Shown here piece after piece: positions 15,086 to 24,536 of a stretch of 64,000 bases of DNA. Each line of letters begins with the position of its first letter. The first letter of the stretch is position 1. Origin of the DNA: Anaerolineales bacterium (GTDB lineage: Bacteria > Chloroflexota > Anaerolineae > Anaerolineales > Villigracilaceae). The notes beneath the pieces were generated by a model, which was not told the origin of the DNA, did not search any database, and saw nothing but the letters and a program-made list of their open reading frames with translations. The stretch is taken from positions 496,001 through 560,000 of the forward strand of contig JAUQXA010000024.1 in assembly GCA_030834895.1 (NCBI GenBank), written 5' to 3'. A program made the translations under genes and the position numbers.

Positions 15086-17410
15086 TCATTCCTTATCAAG
15101 TTCATCAAGCCAACCCTCTATTGTTTTAGTATGTGGACTTTCAATAACATTAAAGATATGTAGTGCTTCCTGCCAAACAGAACGAGCCTTGTTTTTCTCC
15201 CCAACAATCTTATAACTCATCCCCATATTTGCCAATGCTGCACCTTCCCCGCGTTGGTTGCCAATTTCACGAACTATTGCCAACTGTTGATTATAAAATT
15301 CGATGGCTTTTTTTGCATTCCCCAAAACCTCCCCGTATACAGTTCCTAAATTACCCAGCCAACTCGCTTCATTTCTTCGGTCTCCAATTTCATGGGCAAT
15401 CGCAAGTGCTTGCTTATAATACTTAATGGACTTTTGCGAATCTCCAAGATTCTTATAAGCGATTCCTAGGTTGCCAAGGTCAATACCTTCGCCACGACGA
15501 TCTCCAAGTTCCCGGTCAATGATTAATGCGTTTTTATAGTATTCAATAGCTTTAGGGATATTATTCATGCCTGCATAGGCAAGACCGAGATAACTTAGCG
15601 AAGCCCCTTCACTGCGTCTGTTTCCAATTTCACGATTAATGGCCAGTGCTTGTTCAGAGAGTTCTATGGCTTTGTGCATATCCCCCAATTCTGTGTATGC
15701 GAGTCCCAGATTATTAAGGTCAAAACCCTCACCTCGGCGATTGCCAATTTCGCGATTAATGAACAATGCCTTTTCGTAGAACTCTATGGCTTTACGTGCA
15801 TTCCCTAGGTTTTTATATGCAATTCCTAAATTGCTTGTCCAATTTCCTTCATGCCAACGATCTTCAATTTCGCGAGCAATCTTGATTGCTTGTAAGAACA
15901 ACTCTATTGACTGATGTGAATTTCCCATACTGTTATATGCGATTCCCAGATTTCCAAGATTAATTTGTTTTTCTTGATTGTTTCCCAACCGGCACGCAGC
16001 ATCCAAAGCTGTTTGTAATATAACAGACCTTTCTTGTGGTGGAATATGCAACTCAAAGACATGAACACAAGCACCAGGAAAACTACTCAGCCACTGATCA
16101 ACCCATAACGGGTGAAGCATAGACTTCTGCACCGACAAAAGTCTATTATAAATCGAATATAAATGAATCCAAATAAACCGAAAATACGTAAGACCTACTA
16201 AAATACTTTTATTGCCTTTTTTGTATAGGTCGTTTGTTTCATTTGCCCACTCTAGAAAATGTCTAGCATACTGGGCAAAACCTTCCTCATATTCGTTTTC
16301 TTCAAGCAATTTTTGGGTTGCATACAAGCGTGTCAAGTCATGCATGGAATATTGGTCTTCTATGATTTCTTGCGACTTTTGGTAAGATAACAAGTTGCGC
16401 CCAATCAATTTTCCAAAAATATCATCTAGCTCATTGTCATCTTCAATTTTTAATACTTCTTTTGCTGAAATTTTCACAAATGAGGCTGTGAAAATGCCCA
16501 ATTCACGGAATCTTTTTTTTAAGTTGTCACTAAGCAATTTATACGAGAGACTGAGAGCCGATTCCACATCTAGATTAACATCGTCTTCTCGCTTTAACTG
16601 TTGTAAACGCGTACGCTCGTCTGCAAGCCGTTTAACTAAGTGTCCGGTCATCCAATCAGGGCGATCATTCAGCAGAGAAATCACAACACGCAAGGCTAGA
16701 GGCAGATATCCACAGAGTTTGGCAAGCTCATTGATTTCCTCGACGGGAGAATCTTTTATCTTAGGCGAAGAACTACGCAAAAAATCACGTGCTTTTTGGG
16801 GAGAAAGCACATCCAAACGCAAGGGCTCATGCAACCCAAACTCTGTAAGGCTGAAATGTTGGCGTGAGGTAATGATTGCCGCTGAAGGGGCAGATGGAAT
16901 TAATGGGCGTATTTGAGTAGCATTTGCGGCGTTATCAAGGAGGAGGAGTATCTTTTTTCTGCCAAAAGTTTGGTGGTATAAGCCTTTCAACTGGTACTCA
17001 TCATCAGGGAGTTTTTGCCCTATAAAAAAAGGCTCTAACAAGCGTCGCATTGCATCATCAGAAGATAACGGTTTTTCGGATGTGCCTTGCAAGTCAATAT
17101 TTATTTGGGCATCAGGGAAATTCTCTGCAATGTCATGCGCCAGTTTGCGGGCCAGCTCGGTCTTGCCGATTCCACCCGCACCACTCAATCCTGTGATAAT
17201 CGCCCCGCGTAAAAATGACTTTTTTAACTGGGCAAGTTCTTTTTCACGCCCTGTGAAATCAGCGACAGGTGCTGGAATGGTGAAGAGTCCGTAGGCAGCT
17301 TTGATTACCTCAGAAAAGTTTATGATGTTATTGTGACCAATAACGATGTTGCTGCCAATCACATCACCAACCCGAATATGGTTCTTGTTTGTTTTTGAAG
17401 ATTTTGGCAT
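15086..17410 (-). CDS. NB-ARC STAND NTPase with C-terminal TPR repeats
   Basis: A 774-residue protein in three parts. Residues 1-35 carry RVGDVIGSNIVIGHNNI, a short beta-type motif found at the ends of several bacterial conflict proteins. The NB-ARC ATPase follows (about 50-350): Walker A GAGGIGKTE, kinase-2 ILLLLDNA, TSR sensor, and CGYLPLALRV as the GxP motif. The C-terminus has about seven TPRs with a 40-residue period (AIEFYEKAL.INREIGNRRGEG). STAND proteins switch from a closed ADP form to an ATP-bound assembly on sensing a ligand. No effector enzyme domain is visible. The gene is AT-rich relative to its neighbours and stands alone, which fits horizontal gain. It may be a regulator or a defence sensor. 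Confidence 0.9.
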   Translation of the reverse strand: MPKSSKTNKNHIRVGDVIGSNIVIGHNNIINFSEVIKAAYGLFTIPAPVADFTGREKELAQLKKSFLRGAIITGLSGAGGIGKTELARKLAHDIAENFPDAQINIDLQGTSEKPLSSDDAMRRLLEPFFIGQKLPDDEYQLKGLYHQTFGRKKILLLLDNAANATQIRPLIPSAPSAAIITSRQHFSLTEFGLHEPLRLDVLSPQKARDFLRSSSPKIKDSPVEEINELAKLCGYLPLALRVVISLLNDRPDWMTGHLVKRLADERTRLQQLKREDDVNLDVESALSLSYKLLSDNLKKRFRELGIFTASFVKISAKEVLKIEDDNELDDIFGKLIGRNLLSYQKSQEIIEDQYSMHDLTRLYATQKLLEENEYEEGFAQYARHFLEWANETNDLYKKGNKSILVGLTYFRFIWIHLYSIYNRLLSVQKSMLHPLWVDQWLSSFPGACVHVFELHIPPQERSVILQTALDAACRLGNNQEKQINLGNLGIAYNSMGNSHQSIELFLQAIKIAREIEDRWHEGNWTSNLGIAYKNLGNARKAIEFYEKALFINREIGNRRGEGFDLNNLGLAYTELGDMHKAIELSEQALAINREIGNRRSEGASLSYLGLAYAGMNNIPKAIEYYKNALIIDRELGDRRGEGIDLGNLGIAYKNLGDSQKSIKYYKQALAIAHEIGDRRNEASWLGNLGTVYGEVLGNAKKAIEFYNQQLAIVREIGNQRGEGAALANMGMSYKIVGEKNKARSVWQEALHIFNVIESPHTKTIEGWLDELDKE

Positions 17411-17553
17411 TTTCCCTCCTGAGAGGAATGCTCAAGTCATGTCCTGAAAAACTGTCTCGACGATGGTTGAATTATAGCACGGTGGATTCCTCTTTCATTC
17501 GGGTAAAATACAGACCACCCCAGTCCATATTTGTAGACAAAGGAAACACATCG

Positions 17554-18327
17554 ATGAACAAACCCGAAATCCTCAAACTCTATGACAATGACCTGCGGCG
17601 GGAAGTGGAATATCCCGAAGCGCGCAAGGAAGTCACCGTGGACGTGGTACGTTTTATCCGCGAAGCGCCCGGCATGAACTTCGTTTCCTACACCTATGCG
17701 GACGAAGCGCGCCTCGACAGCGTCGTCAAAAATGAAGTGGCGTATTTTGCTCCGATGAATCAACCGTTCACCTGGAAAATCTATGACCACGATCCGCTGC
17801 CCAACGCGGGTGAAATCCTCAAATCCAATGGCTTTCTCCGCGATGAAGATGCGGGCGACGTGATGATCCTTGATGTAGAAAACGCACCCGTGCAACTGCT
17901 GGAGCCTGTCACCGCCGACATCCGCCGCATCACCGAGCCTGAAGGTCTCAAGGACATTATCTTCGTTTTGGACAAGGTCTGGGGCGGGAGCAACACCTGG
18001 GTCAACAGCAGGCTGGGCGGTCATCTCGAAGTCCTCGGCTATCTGAGCGTTTACGCCGCTTATGTGGATAATGTCCCCGCCTCCATCGGCTGGACATATT
18101 TCCCGAAAGGTCATTTCGCAACCTTGTTTGCAGGTACCACCCTGCCTGAGCACAGAAAGCGCGGTTTGTACACGAGCATCCTTGCGACACGGGTACAGGA
18201 AATCCGCGCTCGTGGCTATCGCTACGCGGTGGTTGAAGCGGGCGACATGAGCAAACCCATTGTCCAGAAGCACGGCTTCGGGCACCTAACCACAACCTGG
18301 GATTACATTTTAGAAAAAGGAAAATAG
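17554..18327 (+). CDS. GNAT family N-acetyltransferase
   Basis: A 257-residue protein with the GNAT fold in its C-terminal half: LFAGTTLPEHRKRGLYTSIL is the acetyl-CoA loop (a variant of RxxGxG/A), followed by a beta-strand VVEAGDMSKPIVQKHGF. The N-terminal half is a degenerate GNAT-like repeat. The start at 17554 follows AAAGGAAAC and a TAAAAT box about 50 nt upstream; a longer reading frame from 17389 lacks such signals. It is followed after 4 nt by a DUF3592 gene and then another GNAT gene. Substrate unknown. Confidence 0.85.
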   Translation: MNKPEILKLYDNDLRREVEYPEARKEVTVDVVRFIREAPGMNFVSYTYADEARLDSVVKNEVAYFAPMNQPFTWKIYDHDPLPNAGEILKSNGFLRDEDAGDVMILDVENAPVQLLEPVTADIRRITEPEGLKDIIFVLDKVWGGSNTWVNSRLGGHLEVLGYLSVYAAYVDNVPASIGWTYFPKGHFATLFAGTTLPEHRKRGLYTSILATRVQEIRARGYRYAVVEAGDMSKPIVQKHGFGHLTTTWDYILEKGK

Positions 18328-18331
18328 AATC

Positions 18332-19027
18332 ATGGCAAAGAAGTATTCAGTCAACTGGGAAGATGATGTGCCCGTCTCCTTTGAAGTGGACGGCGTAACA
18401 TACGACTCGCTGGAGGATGTCACCAACCCGAAGGATCGGCGCAAGCTCGAAGCGATGCTCGATACCTCGGAGTTTGATCAAGCCTCCGAGGAGTTTGACA
18501 AGGAATTTGAGGAATTCAACAAAAACTTCGACAAAGAATTCAAGGAGATGAAAGCGGAGTCGAAGACGATGGAGAACACCATCCTCTGGATATTCTCCGG
18601 TGTGGCGGTTTTGATGCTGTTGATCGCGGGCATCTCCTCGTTCTTCAACGTCCAAAAATTGAGCAAGGAACAAAGCGCCGACGGCGTGGTGGTGGATGTG
18701 GTCAAGCGCCGCGAGTATATCAACGAACAGGATCGGGTGTACAACGACTATTATTTCCCCGTCGTCCAGTTCACCGCCCCGGATGGAAAGACCCGTCAGA
18801 TGCAGATGAGCGAAGGCAGTTCCTCGCAGGAGTACGAAAGGGGCAACCAGGTCACGGTGCTGTACAATTCCGAACGCCCGCTCGACGCGCGGATCAAGTC
18901 TGCTGGCAGCAGTATGTTGATGTGGATTCTGCCCGGCATTACAGGCATTTTAGGCATTGCCTTCGGTGGCGGTGTGTTATTGGTGAGGAAATTCCTGTTT
19001 TCAGAGGATGAAACCAATGCAGCTTGA
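18332..19027 (+). CDS. DUF3592-type membrane protein with a coiled-coil segment
   Basis: A 231-residue protein. Residues 1-85 are very acidic and end in a coiled-coil-like run of Glu, Phe, Asn and Lys (about 45-75). A membrane segment at about 86-106 precedes an extracytoplasmic domain of the DUF3592 kind (ADGVVVDVVKRREY...VVQFTAPDGKTRQM...VTVLYNSERPLDARI), and a second membrane segment is at about 193-215. Function unknown. The gene lies between two acetyltransferase genes, 4 nt after the first and overlapping the second by 11 nt, so the three are an operon. Confidence 0.75.
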   Translation: MAKKYSVNWEDDVPVSFEVDGVTYDSLEDVTNPKDRRKLEAMLDTSEFDQASEEFDKEFEEFNKNFDKEFKEMKAESKTMENTILWIFSGVAVLMLLIAGISSFFNVQKLSKEQSADGVVVDVVKRREYINEQDRVYNDYYFPVVQFTAPDGKTRQMQMSEGSSSQEYERGNQVTVLYNSERPLDARIKSAGSSMLMWILPGITGILGIAFGGGVLLVRKFLFSEDETNAA

Positions 19028-20021
19028 CATCAAACCTTTTACCGAAGAAATGATTCCCCGCGCAGGGCAACTGCTTGCGCAGCGTCACAAACGGAACCGC
19101 GCGAACTTTCCTTTGCTTCCCATCCGCTTTGAAGAGACGCAGATTTCCGAGGGGGCAGTCAGGTCAACGTGGCAGGCGAAACTCAAGCACGGATATGCCG
19201 CCTTCCGCGATGGGCAGATGATTGGTTACTTGATTGGTGAGCATGTCGTCCAGCCGTGGGGACGCTGTGGATACGTTTACCTGCCCGGTTACGCACTTGC
19301 AGATGACGAAAGCGCTACCGTCCTTCAAGACCTGTATGCTCATCTCGGCGACGACTGGGTCAGGGCAGGTGTGTTCAGTCACGGACTTTATGTCTCGGCG
19401 GCAGATGTGGATATTATTCAGGCTTGGTTCGACATCGGCTTTGGCAAGGAGCGGGTGGACGCCATGCTTGATTTGCGGCCGCTCGACATCCCAAAAGTTG
19501 ACGACCCCACAGATGTGACAGTCCGCCGCGCAGGGAAGGGCGACAGCGAACATCTTGGAAACCTCTCGCATATCATCATGGAAGCGCTATCCAATCCGCC
19601 GTACTGGCATCCGACCATCCCCGAAGATTATCCCGAGCTCAGGGAAGGCTGGTCAGAGCTTGCCGATGACCAGGAATGGAAGGTCTGGCTGGCACTCGAA
19701 AAGGATGAGGCGTTTGGCTGTGCGGGCTTCGTCGAGAAAAAAGAAGATGACACTGACATGCTTGCCGCGCCAAAGACCGTTTACCTCAGCGTTGCCGCCA
19801 CAACCCCCAAGGCGCGTGGACGCGGCGTTGCCAATGTCCTCACCTGGCGCGGATTGGATGATGCCCGCAAGGACGGCTTCGAGATTTGCTACACCAACTG
19901 GATCAGTCCGAACTTTTTGGCGTCGCGTTATTGGCCGCGCTTCGGCTTCGAGGATGTCAGCTATCGCCTCTCGAAAAGAATTGAGCCCATGATCGCGTGG
20001 ACAAGGGGAGAGAGTATCTAA
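19017..20021 (+). CDS. GNAT family N-acetyltransferase, tandem domain
   Basis: A 334-residue protein with two GNAT-like halves. The C-terminal half is the active-looking one: TVYLSVAATTPKARGRGVANVLTW contains the acetyl-CoA loop (RGRGVA), followed by CYTNWISPNFLASRYWPRFGF. The N-terminal half (about 1-150) lacks the loop consensus and is probably structural. The ATG at 19017 is preferred to 19008 because AGAGG lies 9 nt upstream of it. It overlaps the DUF3592 gene. Substrate unknown. Confidence 0.85.
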   Translation: MQLDIKPFTEEMIPRAGQLLAQRHKRNRANFPLLPIRFEETQISEGAVRSTWQAKLKHGYAAFRDGQMIGYLIGEHVVQPWGRCGYVYLPGYALADDESATVLQDLYAHLGDDWVRAGVFSHGLYVSAADVDIIQAWFDIGFGKERVDAMLDLRPLDIPKVDDPTDVTVRRAGKGDSEHLGNLSHIIMEALSNPPYWHPTIPEDYPELREGWSELADDQEWKVWLALEKDEAFGCAGFVEKKEDDTDMLAAPKTVYLSVAATTPKARGRGVANVLTWRGLDDARKDGFEICYTNWISPNFLASRYWPRFGFEDVSYRLSKRIEPMIAWTRGESI

Positions 20022-20211
20022 GCAGACTATCAAATGCGCAACAACATATGTTTATCTTTTGTACAGCATGGAAAATATTTTGATTTGATTTTGTCCCTTT
20101 ACATGCAATATCGAGACTGATAGAATCCAAAAAAATAATATTTTGCAACAGCCGAAGTAGGATCGTATCTGAATTCTCATGGTAGCGGATTCCAGGTAAA
20201 TGGAGGAAATC

Positions 20212-21426
20212 ATGATGATTACATTACGGTGGTTTTTATTGGCTGTCGTTGCCTTTGTTGGGGGCTTTTTCGTAGTCCAATATATGGTACAACCTACAGA
20301 CCACATTGGACTATATGCTGTTTTTCTTGTATTTTCGCTAGCGGGTATTATTTTCCTCCTGATCATGAATTTCAAAGGGCGCGAAATTATAATTGCCGGT
20401 CTGCTGTTAGTAGGTGGGCTTGTGAGCGGGTATATGGCGGCAAATGCGGCATTCCTTGCGCAGGAGGAAAAGCGGGAATTGCCCGATCTTGTGCGCAAAG
20501 ACGGCGGCGACGGGCATACAGCCATCCTGTATTTTACACACGGCGAGCCTCCCGGTTACAGCGCTCAACCGTGGATTGAGACCATTCGCGAACTGGATCA
20601 TGATAACGTTCCTTTTGTTCCCTGGTTATTCCGCCCATTTTTCTTTAACACAGTCCGCCGCGAATATTTTGAGGCAGGTGGGAGCGCCCACAACAAACTT
20701 CACAAAGCGTTCTTCGATACCCTGAGACGATCCATGCCCGAGGAGGAAGCCAGGGGCAGCGAGTTCTATCTGGCCTTTCTCGATAGCAACCCGCGACCGG
20801 ATGAAATGGCAATTCGTGCAATTAATGAGGGCGCCAGCAAGATCATCATCCTGCCGGTGTTCATCACCGAATCAACCCATACGGTTGCCGGGCAGGAGAT
20901 GGTGGCAAGTGTCAACCCCGAAGCTATTGGTGTGCAGGTTTGCTACACGGGCACACTATGGGATTCGGAGCCACTCCAAACCTCCATTGTCGAACGTGCG
21001 GACGAGATGATTGACGATATGGATAAATCCAAAGTGGGCATTTTATTAGTCGGCCATGGTCAGCCCACGGAATGGGAACAGATCTACCCTGAACAGAACA
21101 AACAGGAAAGTCTGTATCGCGATGCCATCCGTGAAAAGCTTATTGCAGATGGTTATCTCCCTGACCATGTAGTATCAGGCTGGATGGAATTCCAGGAACC
21201 GAGCATCACCAAATCGATAACGGAACTGTCCGGGCGCGGCGTCGAAAAAATATTGGTGCTGGCTGTAACCCTCAGCGCCGATTCGATCCATAGCGATGTC
21301 GAAGTGCCTGCGGCTGTGACAAAGGCGAATTTACCGGCAGAGATCCAGGTGGAATACGTGGGTCAGTATGGCGATCATCCGCTGGCTATTCAGGCTATGA
21401 TAGAGAAGATTGCCAAATGCCGTTGA
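20212..21426 (+). CDS. Membrane-anchored ferrochelatase/CbiX-like protein
   Basis: About 404 residues. Three membrane segments fill the first 80 residues (LRWFLLAVVAFVGGFFVVQY, an ATLIMN-like middle segment, IIAGLLLVGGLVSGYMAA). The rest matches the chelatase superfamily: AILYFTHGEPPGYSA at the start, GASKIIILPVFITESTH in the middle (class II chelatase style), LLVGHGQPTEWE, and VEKILVLAVTLSADSIHSDVEVP near the end. These enzymes insert Fe, Co or Ni into tetrapyrroles, but no haem or cobalamin gene lies nearby and membrane anchoring is unusual. ATG 20212 is preferred over 20200 because GGAGG lies 5 nt before it. It heads the five-gene operon. Confidence 0.7.
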   Translation: MMITLRWFLLAVVAFVGGFFVVQYMVQPTDHIGLYAVFLVFSLAGIIFLLIMNFKGREIIIAGLLLVGGLVSGYMAANAAFLAQEEKRELPDLVRKDGGDGHTAILYFTHGEPPGYSAQPWIETIRELDHDNVPFVPWLFRPFFFNTVRREYFEAGGSAHNKLHKAFFDTLRRSMPEEEARGSEFYLAFLDSNPRPDEMAIRAINEGASKIIILPVFITESTHTVAGQEMVASVNPEAIGVQVCYTGTLWDSEPLQTSIVERADEMIDDMDKSKVGILLVGHGQPTEWEQIYPEQNKQESLYRDAIREKLIADGYLPDHVVSGWMEFQEPSITKSITELSGRGVEKILVLAVTLSADSIHSDVEVPAAVTKANLPAEIQVEYVGQYGDHPLAIQAMIEKIAKCR

Positions 21427-21446
21427 TCAACCTGGAGATCCCCATT

Positions 21447-22169
21447 ATGAGCATTTACATTCTAATCTTGAGCGCAGTTGGTACGTATCATATTGGATCC
21501 ATTTCCTTTGCCCGCCTGGTTACGCGTTTTTGGGCGCCGGGAAAAGATGTAACCAATTTCGAAATCCCTGTGGAAGGGACGGAAGATCGATATAAAGTTC
21601 TTTCGATCGGGGCAAACTCAGTCAGTTCGGTGCTTGGTCCCAAAGCTGGAATGGTTGTGAGCATTTTGGACATTCTCAAAATTCTTATTCCCACTCTCCT
21701 TTTCAAATTGATTTTCTCGGAACAGCCTGCATATGCACTGATCGCTGCGATTGCCGGGATGATGGGGCATATCTGGCCGGTCTACCATAAATTTCACGGC
21801 GGTTCTGGTTTTTCAGCAGTTCTAGGTGGATTGCTCGTTATCGATTGGCTGGCAGCGTTGGTATGTCCGGTGGCTGGCCTATTACTGGGGATGATCGTAT
21901 TTCGCAATATGGTTGTTGCCAGCCTCTCGTGGCTTTGGCTGCTCGTTCCCTGGCTTTGGTGGCGTACCGACGGTGACACCCAATACATCCTTTATGCAGT
22001 TGCTGTGAATGTACTATTTATCCTGGCTATGGTGCCTGAAATAAAAACGGCAGTAAAATATAAGCGCGAAGGAAAATACATCGAATATGGGCTGGGCAAT
22101 TTGAAATCAAACCCCATGGGACGAAGCATGTTGAAAATTGCCGAATTCTTCAGGGTTGAAATCAAGTGA
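21447..22169 (+). CDS. PlsY-like acyltransferase with an altered GGKG motif
   Basis: A membrane protein of about 240 residues with the PlsY plan (five to seven membrane segments; GSISFARLV, then a GANS motif, DILK, and GHIWPVYHKFHGGSGFSA). PlsY transfers an acyl group from acyl phosphate to glycerol 3-phosphate in phospholipid synthesis. Here the third conserved block is HGGSGFS where PlsY has KGGKGV, and a family-unlike insertion lies between the first motif and GANS, so this is probably a paralogue with another acceptor. ATG 21447 follows CTGGAG at about 10 nt; a longer frame starts at 21417 and overlaps the chelatase-like gene. Confidence 0.75.
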   Translation: MSIYILILSAVGTYHIGSISFARLVTRFWAPGKDVTNFEIPVEGTEDRYKVLSIGANSVSSVLGPKAGMVVSILDILKILIPTLLFKLIFSEQPAYALIAAIAGMMGHIWPVYHKFHGGSGFSAVLGGLLVIDWLAALVCPVAGLLLGMIVFRNMVVASLSWLWLLVPWLWWRTDGDTQYILYAVAVNVLFILAMVPEIKTAVKYKREGKYIEYGLGNLKSNPMGRSMLKIAEFFRVEIK

Positions 22170-22181
22170 TACGGATGAATA

Positions 22182-24536
22182 ATGGGCTTGCTATATAACA
22201 TCCAAAAGCACAGGCTTCCCGCGTCCGCCGGTAATAAGGCATTGAACCTGCGGCGGCTTCACAACATGGGAATCAGGATTCCCGTTGGATATGTATGTGA
22301 TTGGAAGGCTTATCAGCGTTATCTGAATAACGATGTTTCTCTGGTCGAGGAACTTCGTGCTGAACTGGGACGCAAGTTGGACCCCGGTAAAAATTATGCG
22401 GTCCGCTCCTCGGCGAATATCGAGGACAGCCTTGATCGGTCGTTTGCCGGACAGTTCAAGTCGGTGCTGAACGTCCGCGGGGTGGATGGGGTGCTGCAAG
22501 CCGTCTGGTCGGTCTGGTCATCCACCCAGTCCCATTCCGTCAGGTCATATCTGGAAAAGAATCAACTGTCAATTCAGGATTTATCCATGGCGGTTATTAT
22601 CCAGGAGATGGTCGCCTCGCAGGCTTCCGGCGTGGCGTTGAGTCGAAATCCCGTTACCGGTGCGGATGAAGTGATAGTCGAAGCCGTTCAGGGATTTGGA
22701 GATGCGCTTGTCCAGGGCGGAGTCACCCCCTCACGCTGGGTGAACAAATGGGGAAACTGGCTCGCAAAATCCGAGACGGTTTTCCTTCCCCTGCAGGTTG
22801 TCGAGGAGATTGTAAACAAAACGCGGGAAATCACCCGCAGGCTCAAGATGCACGTTGACATCGAATGGGCCTATGACGGAAAGGACTTGTACCTCCTCCA
22901 GGCGCGTGAGATCACCACACTGAACCAGCGCAATGTCTACTCCAATCATATTTCCAAGGAGATGTTGCCGGGTATCATCAAACCCTTGATCGATTCGGTG
23001 AACATCCCGCTGGTCTGTACCATGTGGGTCCGGTTTATGACTGAGATGATCGGAAAAAACCGCGCAAGGCCCGAGGAACTCGCAAGATCGTTTTACTATC
23101 GGGTGTATTTCAACATGGGTGTGCTGGGGAAGGTGTTTGAAGACGTTGGCATGCCGGCAGAATCCGTCGAGTTGATGATGAACGTCCTGCCCGATGGTGC
23201 GATAAAGCCTTCGATGAAGCCCACCACGAAGACCATGCTGCGCCTGCCGAACATGATGAAATTCGCGGTTGAAAAATGGTTCTTCGCCCCGAAGATGAGA
23301 AAAGCCCTGCCGCAACTGGAGGATGAGTTAAGACGATTTGATTATCATTCGGTGGAAGGTCTTTCCGAAAAAGCGTTGTTGAATGAAATTGACCGTCTGC
23401 ACGATATTGTCCAGAATGTGGCTTATTACAACATCGTCGGGCCTATTCTGATGGGGATGTTTAGCTCCGGCTTGAAGTCGCAGCTCAAAAAGTTATGGGT
23501 TGATTTCAGTAACTTCGACCTCATGCAGGACTATCCCGGGATCGAAGCATATGACCCGAAGACTTATCTCTACGATTTGAGCCGCCGGTTTATGGAGTTT
23601 CCAGGGGAACTTCAAGAGAGGATCCGCACGGCAACTTATGCAGACTTTCAGAACCTGCCCGGTCTCGAAGATTTTCAATCCAGAGTGGCCGAGTTCATCG
23701 CCCGTTTTGGACACTTGAGTGACAACGGAAACGATTTCTCGTCCGCTCCGTGGCGTGAATCACCTGAAATGGTCATTCAACTCATTGCAAATTTTGTGCC
23801 GGTAAAAGAGGAGGGAGGGCGTAAAATCAAGTTTGGCGATATCAAAACAGGCGTGCTGACACGCGCCCTGTATCACCGCGCGAGGGAGTTTCGTTATCTG
23901 CGAGAACGAGTCAGTTCCCTTTACACCTTTGGATATGGGTTGTTCCGATATTACTACCTTGCGATTGGAAAAATACTTGTCCGGCGCGGATGGCTGGACG
24001 ATCCCTCAGACATCTTTTATTTGACGGATGCCGAAGTAAGGATTGCCGCTGTAGCCGGGGAGCCTTTGGCAGATTATCGATGCATCGTTGAACAACATAA
24101 AAAGGATATCGAGCGCTATCGGGACATTCCACTACCGCCCATTATTTACGGCGACGAACCGCCTCCCGTCCAGGATCCATCACTCGAAAAACTAATTGGC
24201 ATCCCAACCTCGATCGGACATTACACAGGTAAGGTTGCATCTGTGCGCGGAATACAGGATTTCCCGAAGGTGAAACAAGGCGATGTCCTCGTCATCCCAT
24301 ATTCCGATGTCGGCTGGACTCCCCTCTTTGCCCGCGCCGGCGCGGTGATATCAGAATCCGGCGGGCTTTTATCCCACAGTTCCATTGTAGCCCGTGAATA
24401 TAACATCCCTGCTGTGGTTTCCGCCGATGGCGCCATGCGACTGCAGGATGGAACCATGGTGACCGTGAATGGGCATACCGGGGAAGTGATCATTCATTCC
24501 ACTGAAACGCCAGGAGAATTTTATGCCAGTTCTTGA
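22182..24536 (+). CDS. PEP synthase/rifampin phosphotransferase-like enzyme
   Basis: A 784-residue enzyme with the domain order of rifampin phosphotransferase: an N-terminal ATP-grasp (about 1-260; YAVRSSANIEDSLDRSFAGQ, IIQEMVASQASGVALSRNPVTG, DIEWAYDGKDLYLLQARE), a large central substrate domain (about 265-680) and a C-terminal swivelling domain with the phosphohistidine in SGGLLSHSSIVARE (His about 732). It lacks the PEP/pyruvate TIM barrel of true PEP synthase. Such enzymes move a phosphate from ATP through the His to a substrate bound by the middle domain, so the substrate here need not be rifamycin. It lies in an operon with a PlsY-like protein and an ABC exporter, and overlaps the ATPase gene by 14 nt. 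Confidence 0.85.
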   Translation: MGLLYNIQKHRLPASAGNKALNLRRLHNMGIRIPVGYVCDWKAYQRYLNNDVSLVEELRAELGRKLDPGKNYAVRSSANIEDSLDRSFAGQFKSVLNVRGVDGVLQAVWSVWSSTQSHSVRSYLEKNQLSIQDLSMAVIIQEMVASQASGVALSRNPVTGADEVIVEAVQGFGDALVQGGVTPSRWVNKWGNWLAKSETVFLPLQVVEEIVNKTREITRRLKMHVDIEWAYDGKDLYLLQAREITTLNQRNVYSNHISKEMLPGIIKPLIDSVNIPLVCTMWVRFMTEMIGKNRARPEELARSFYYRVYFNMGVLGKVFEDVGMPAESVELMMNVLPDGAIKPSMKPTTKTMLRLPNMMKFAVEKWFFAPKMRKALPQLEDELRRFDYHSVEGLSEKALLNEIDRLHDIVQNVAYYNIVGPILMGMFSSGLKSQLKKLWVDFSNFDLMQDYPGIEAYDPKTYLYDLSRRFMEFPGELQERIRTATYADFQNLPGLEDFQSRVAEFIARFGHLSDNGNDFSSAPWRESPEMVIQLIANFVPVKEEGGRKIKFGDIKTGVLTRALYHRAREFRYLRERVSSLYTFGYGLFRYYYLAIGKILVRRGWLDDPSDIFYLTDAEVRIAAVAGEPLADYRCIVEQHKKDIERYRDIPLPPIIYGDEPPPVQDPSLEKLIGIPTSIGHYTGKVASVRGIQDFPKVKQGDVLVIPYSDVGWTPLFARAGAVISESGGLLSHSSIVAREYNIPAVVSADGAMRLQDGTMVTVNGHTGEVIIHSTETPGEFYASS

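Noticed and set aside
15100..15980. Tandem DNA repeat with about 120-bp period
   Set aside because: It is the coding sequence of the 40-residue TPRs of the NB-ARC protein, not a repeat element or CRISPR.
17437..18285. Long minus-strand ORF (282 codons) opposite the first GNAT gene
   Set aside because: It has no family resemblance, and the + strand frame carries the GNAT acetyl-CoA loop; it is a shadow frame.
22182..24536. Annotation as PEP synthase (ppsA)
   Set aside because: The C-terminal TIM barrel that binds PEP/pyruvate is absent and the phosphohistidine domain is at the end, as in rifampin phosphotransferase.
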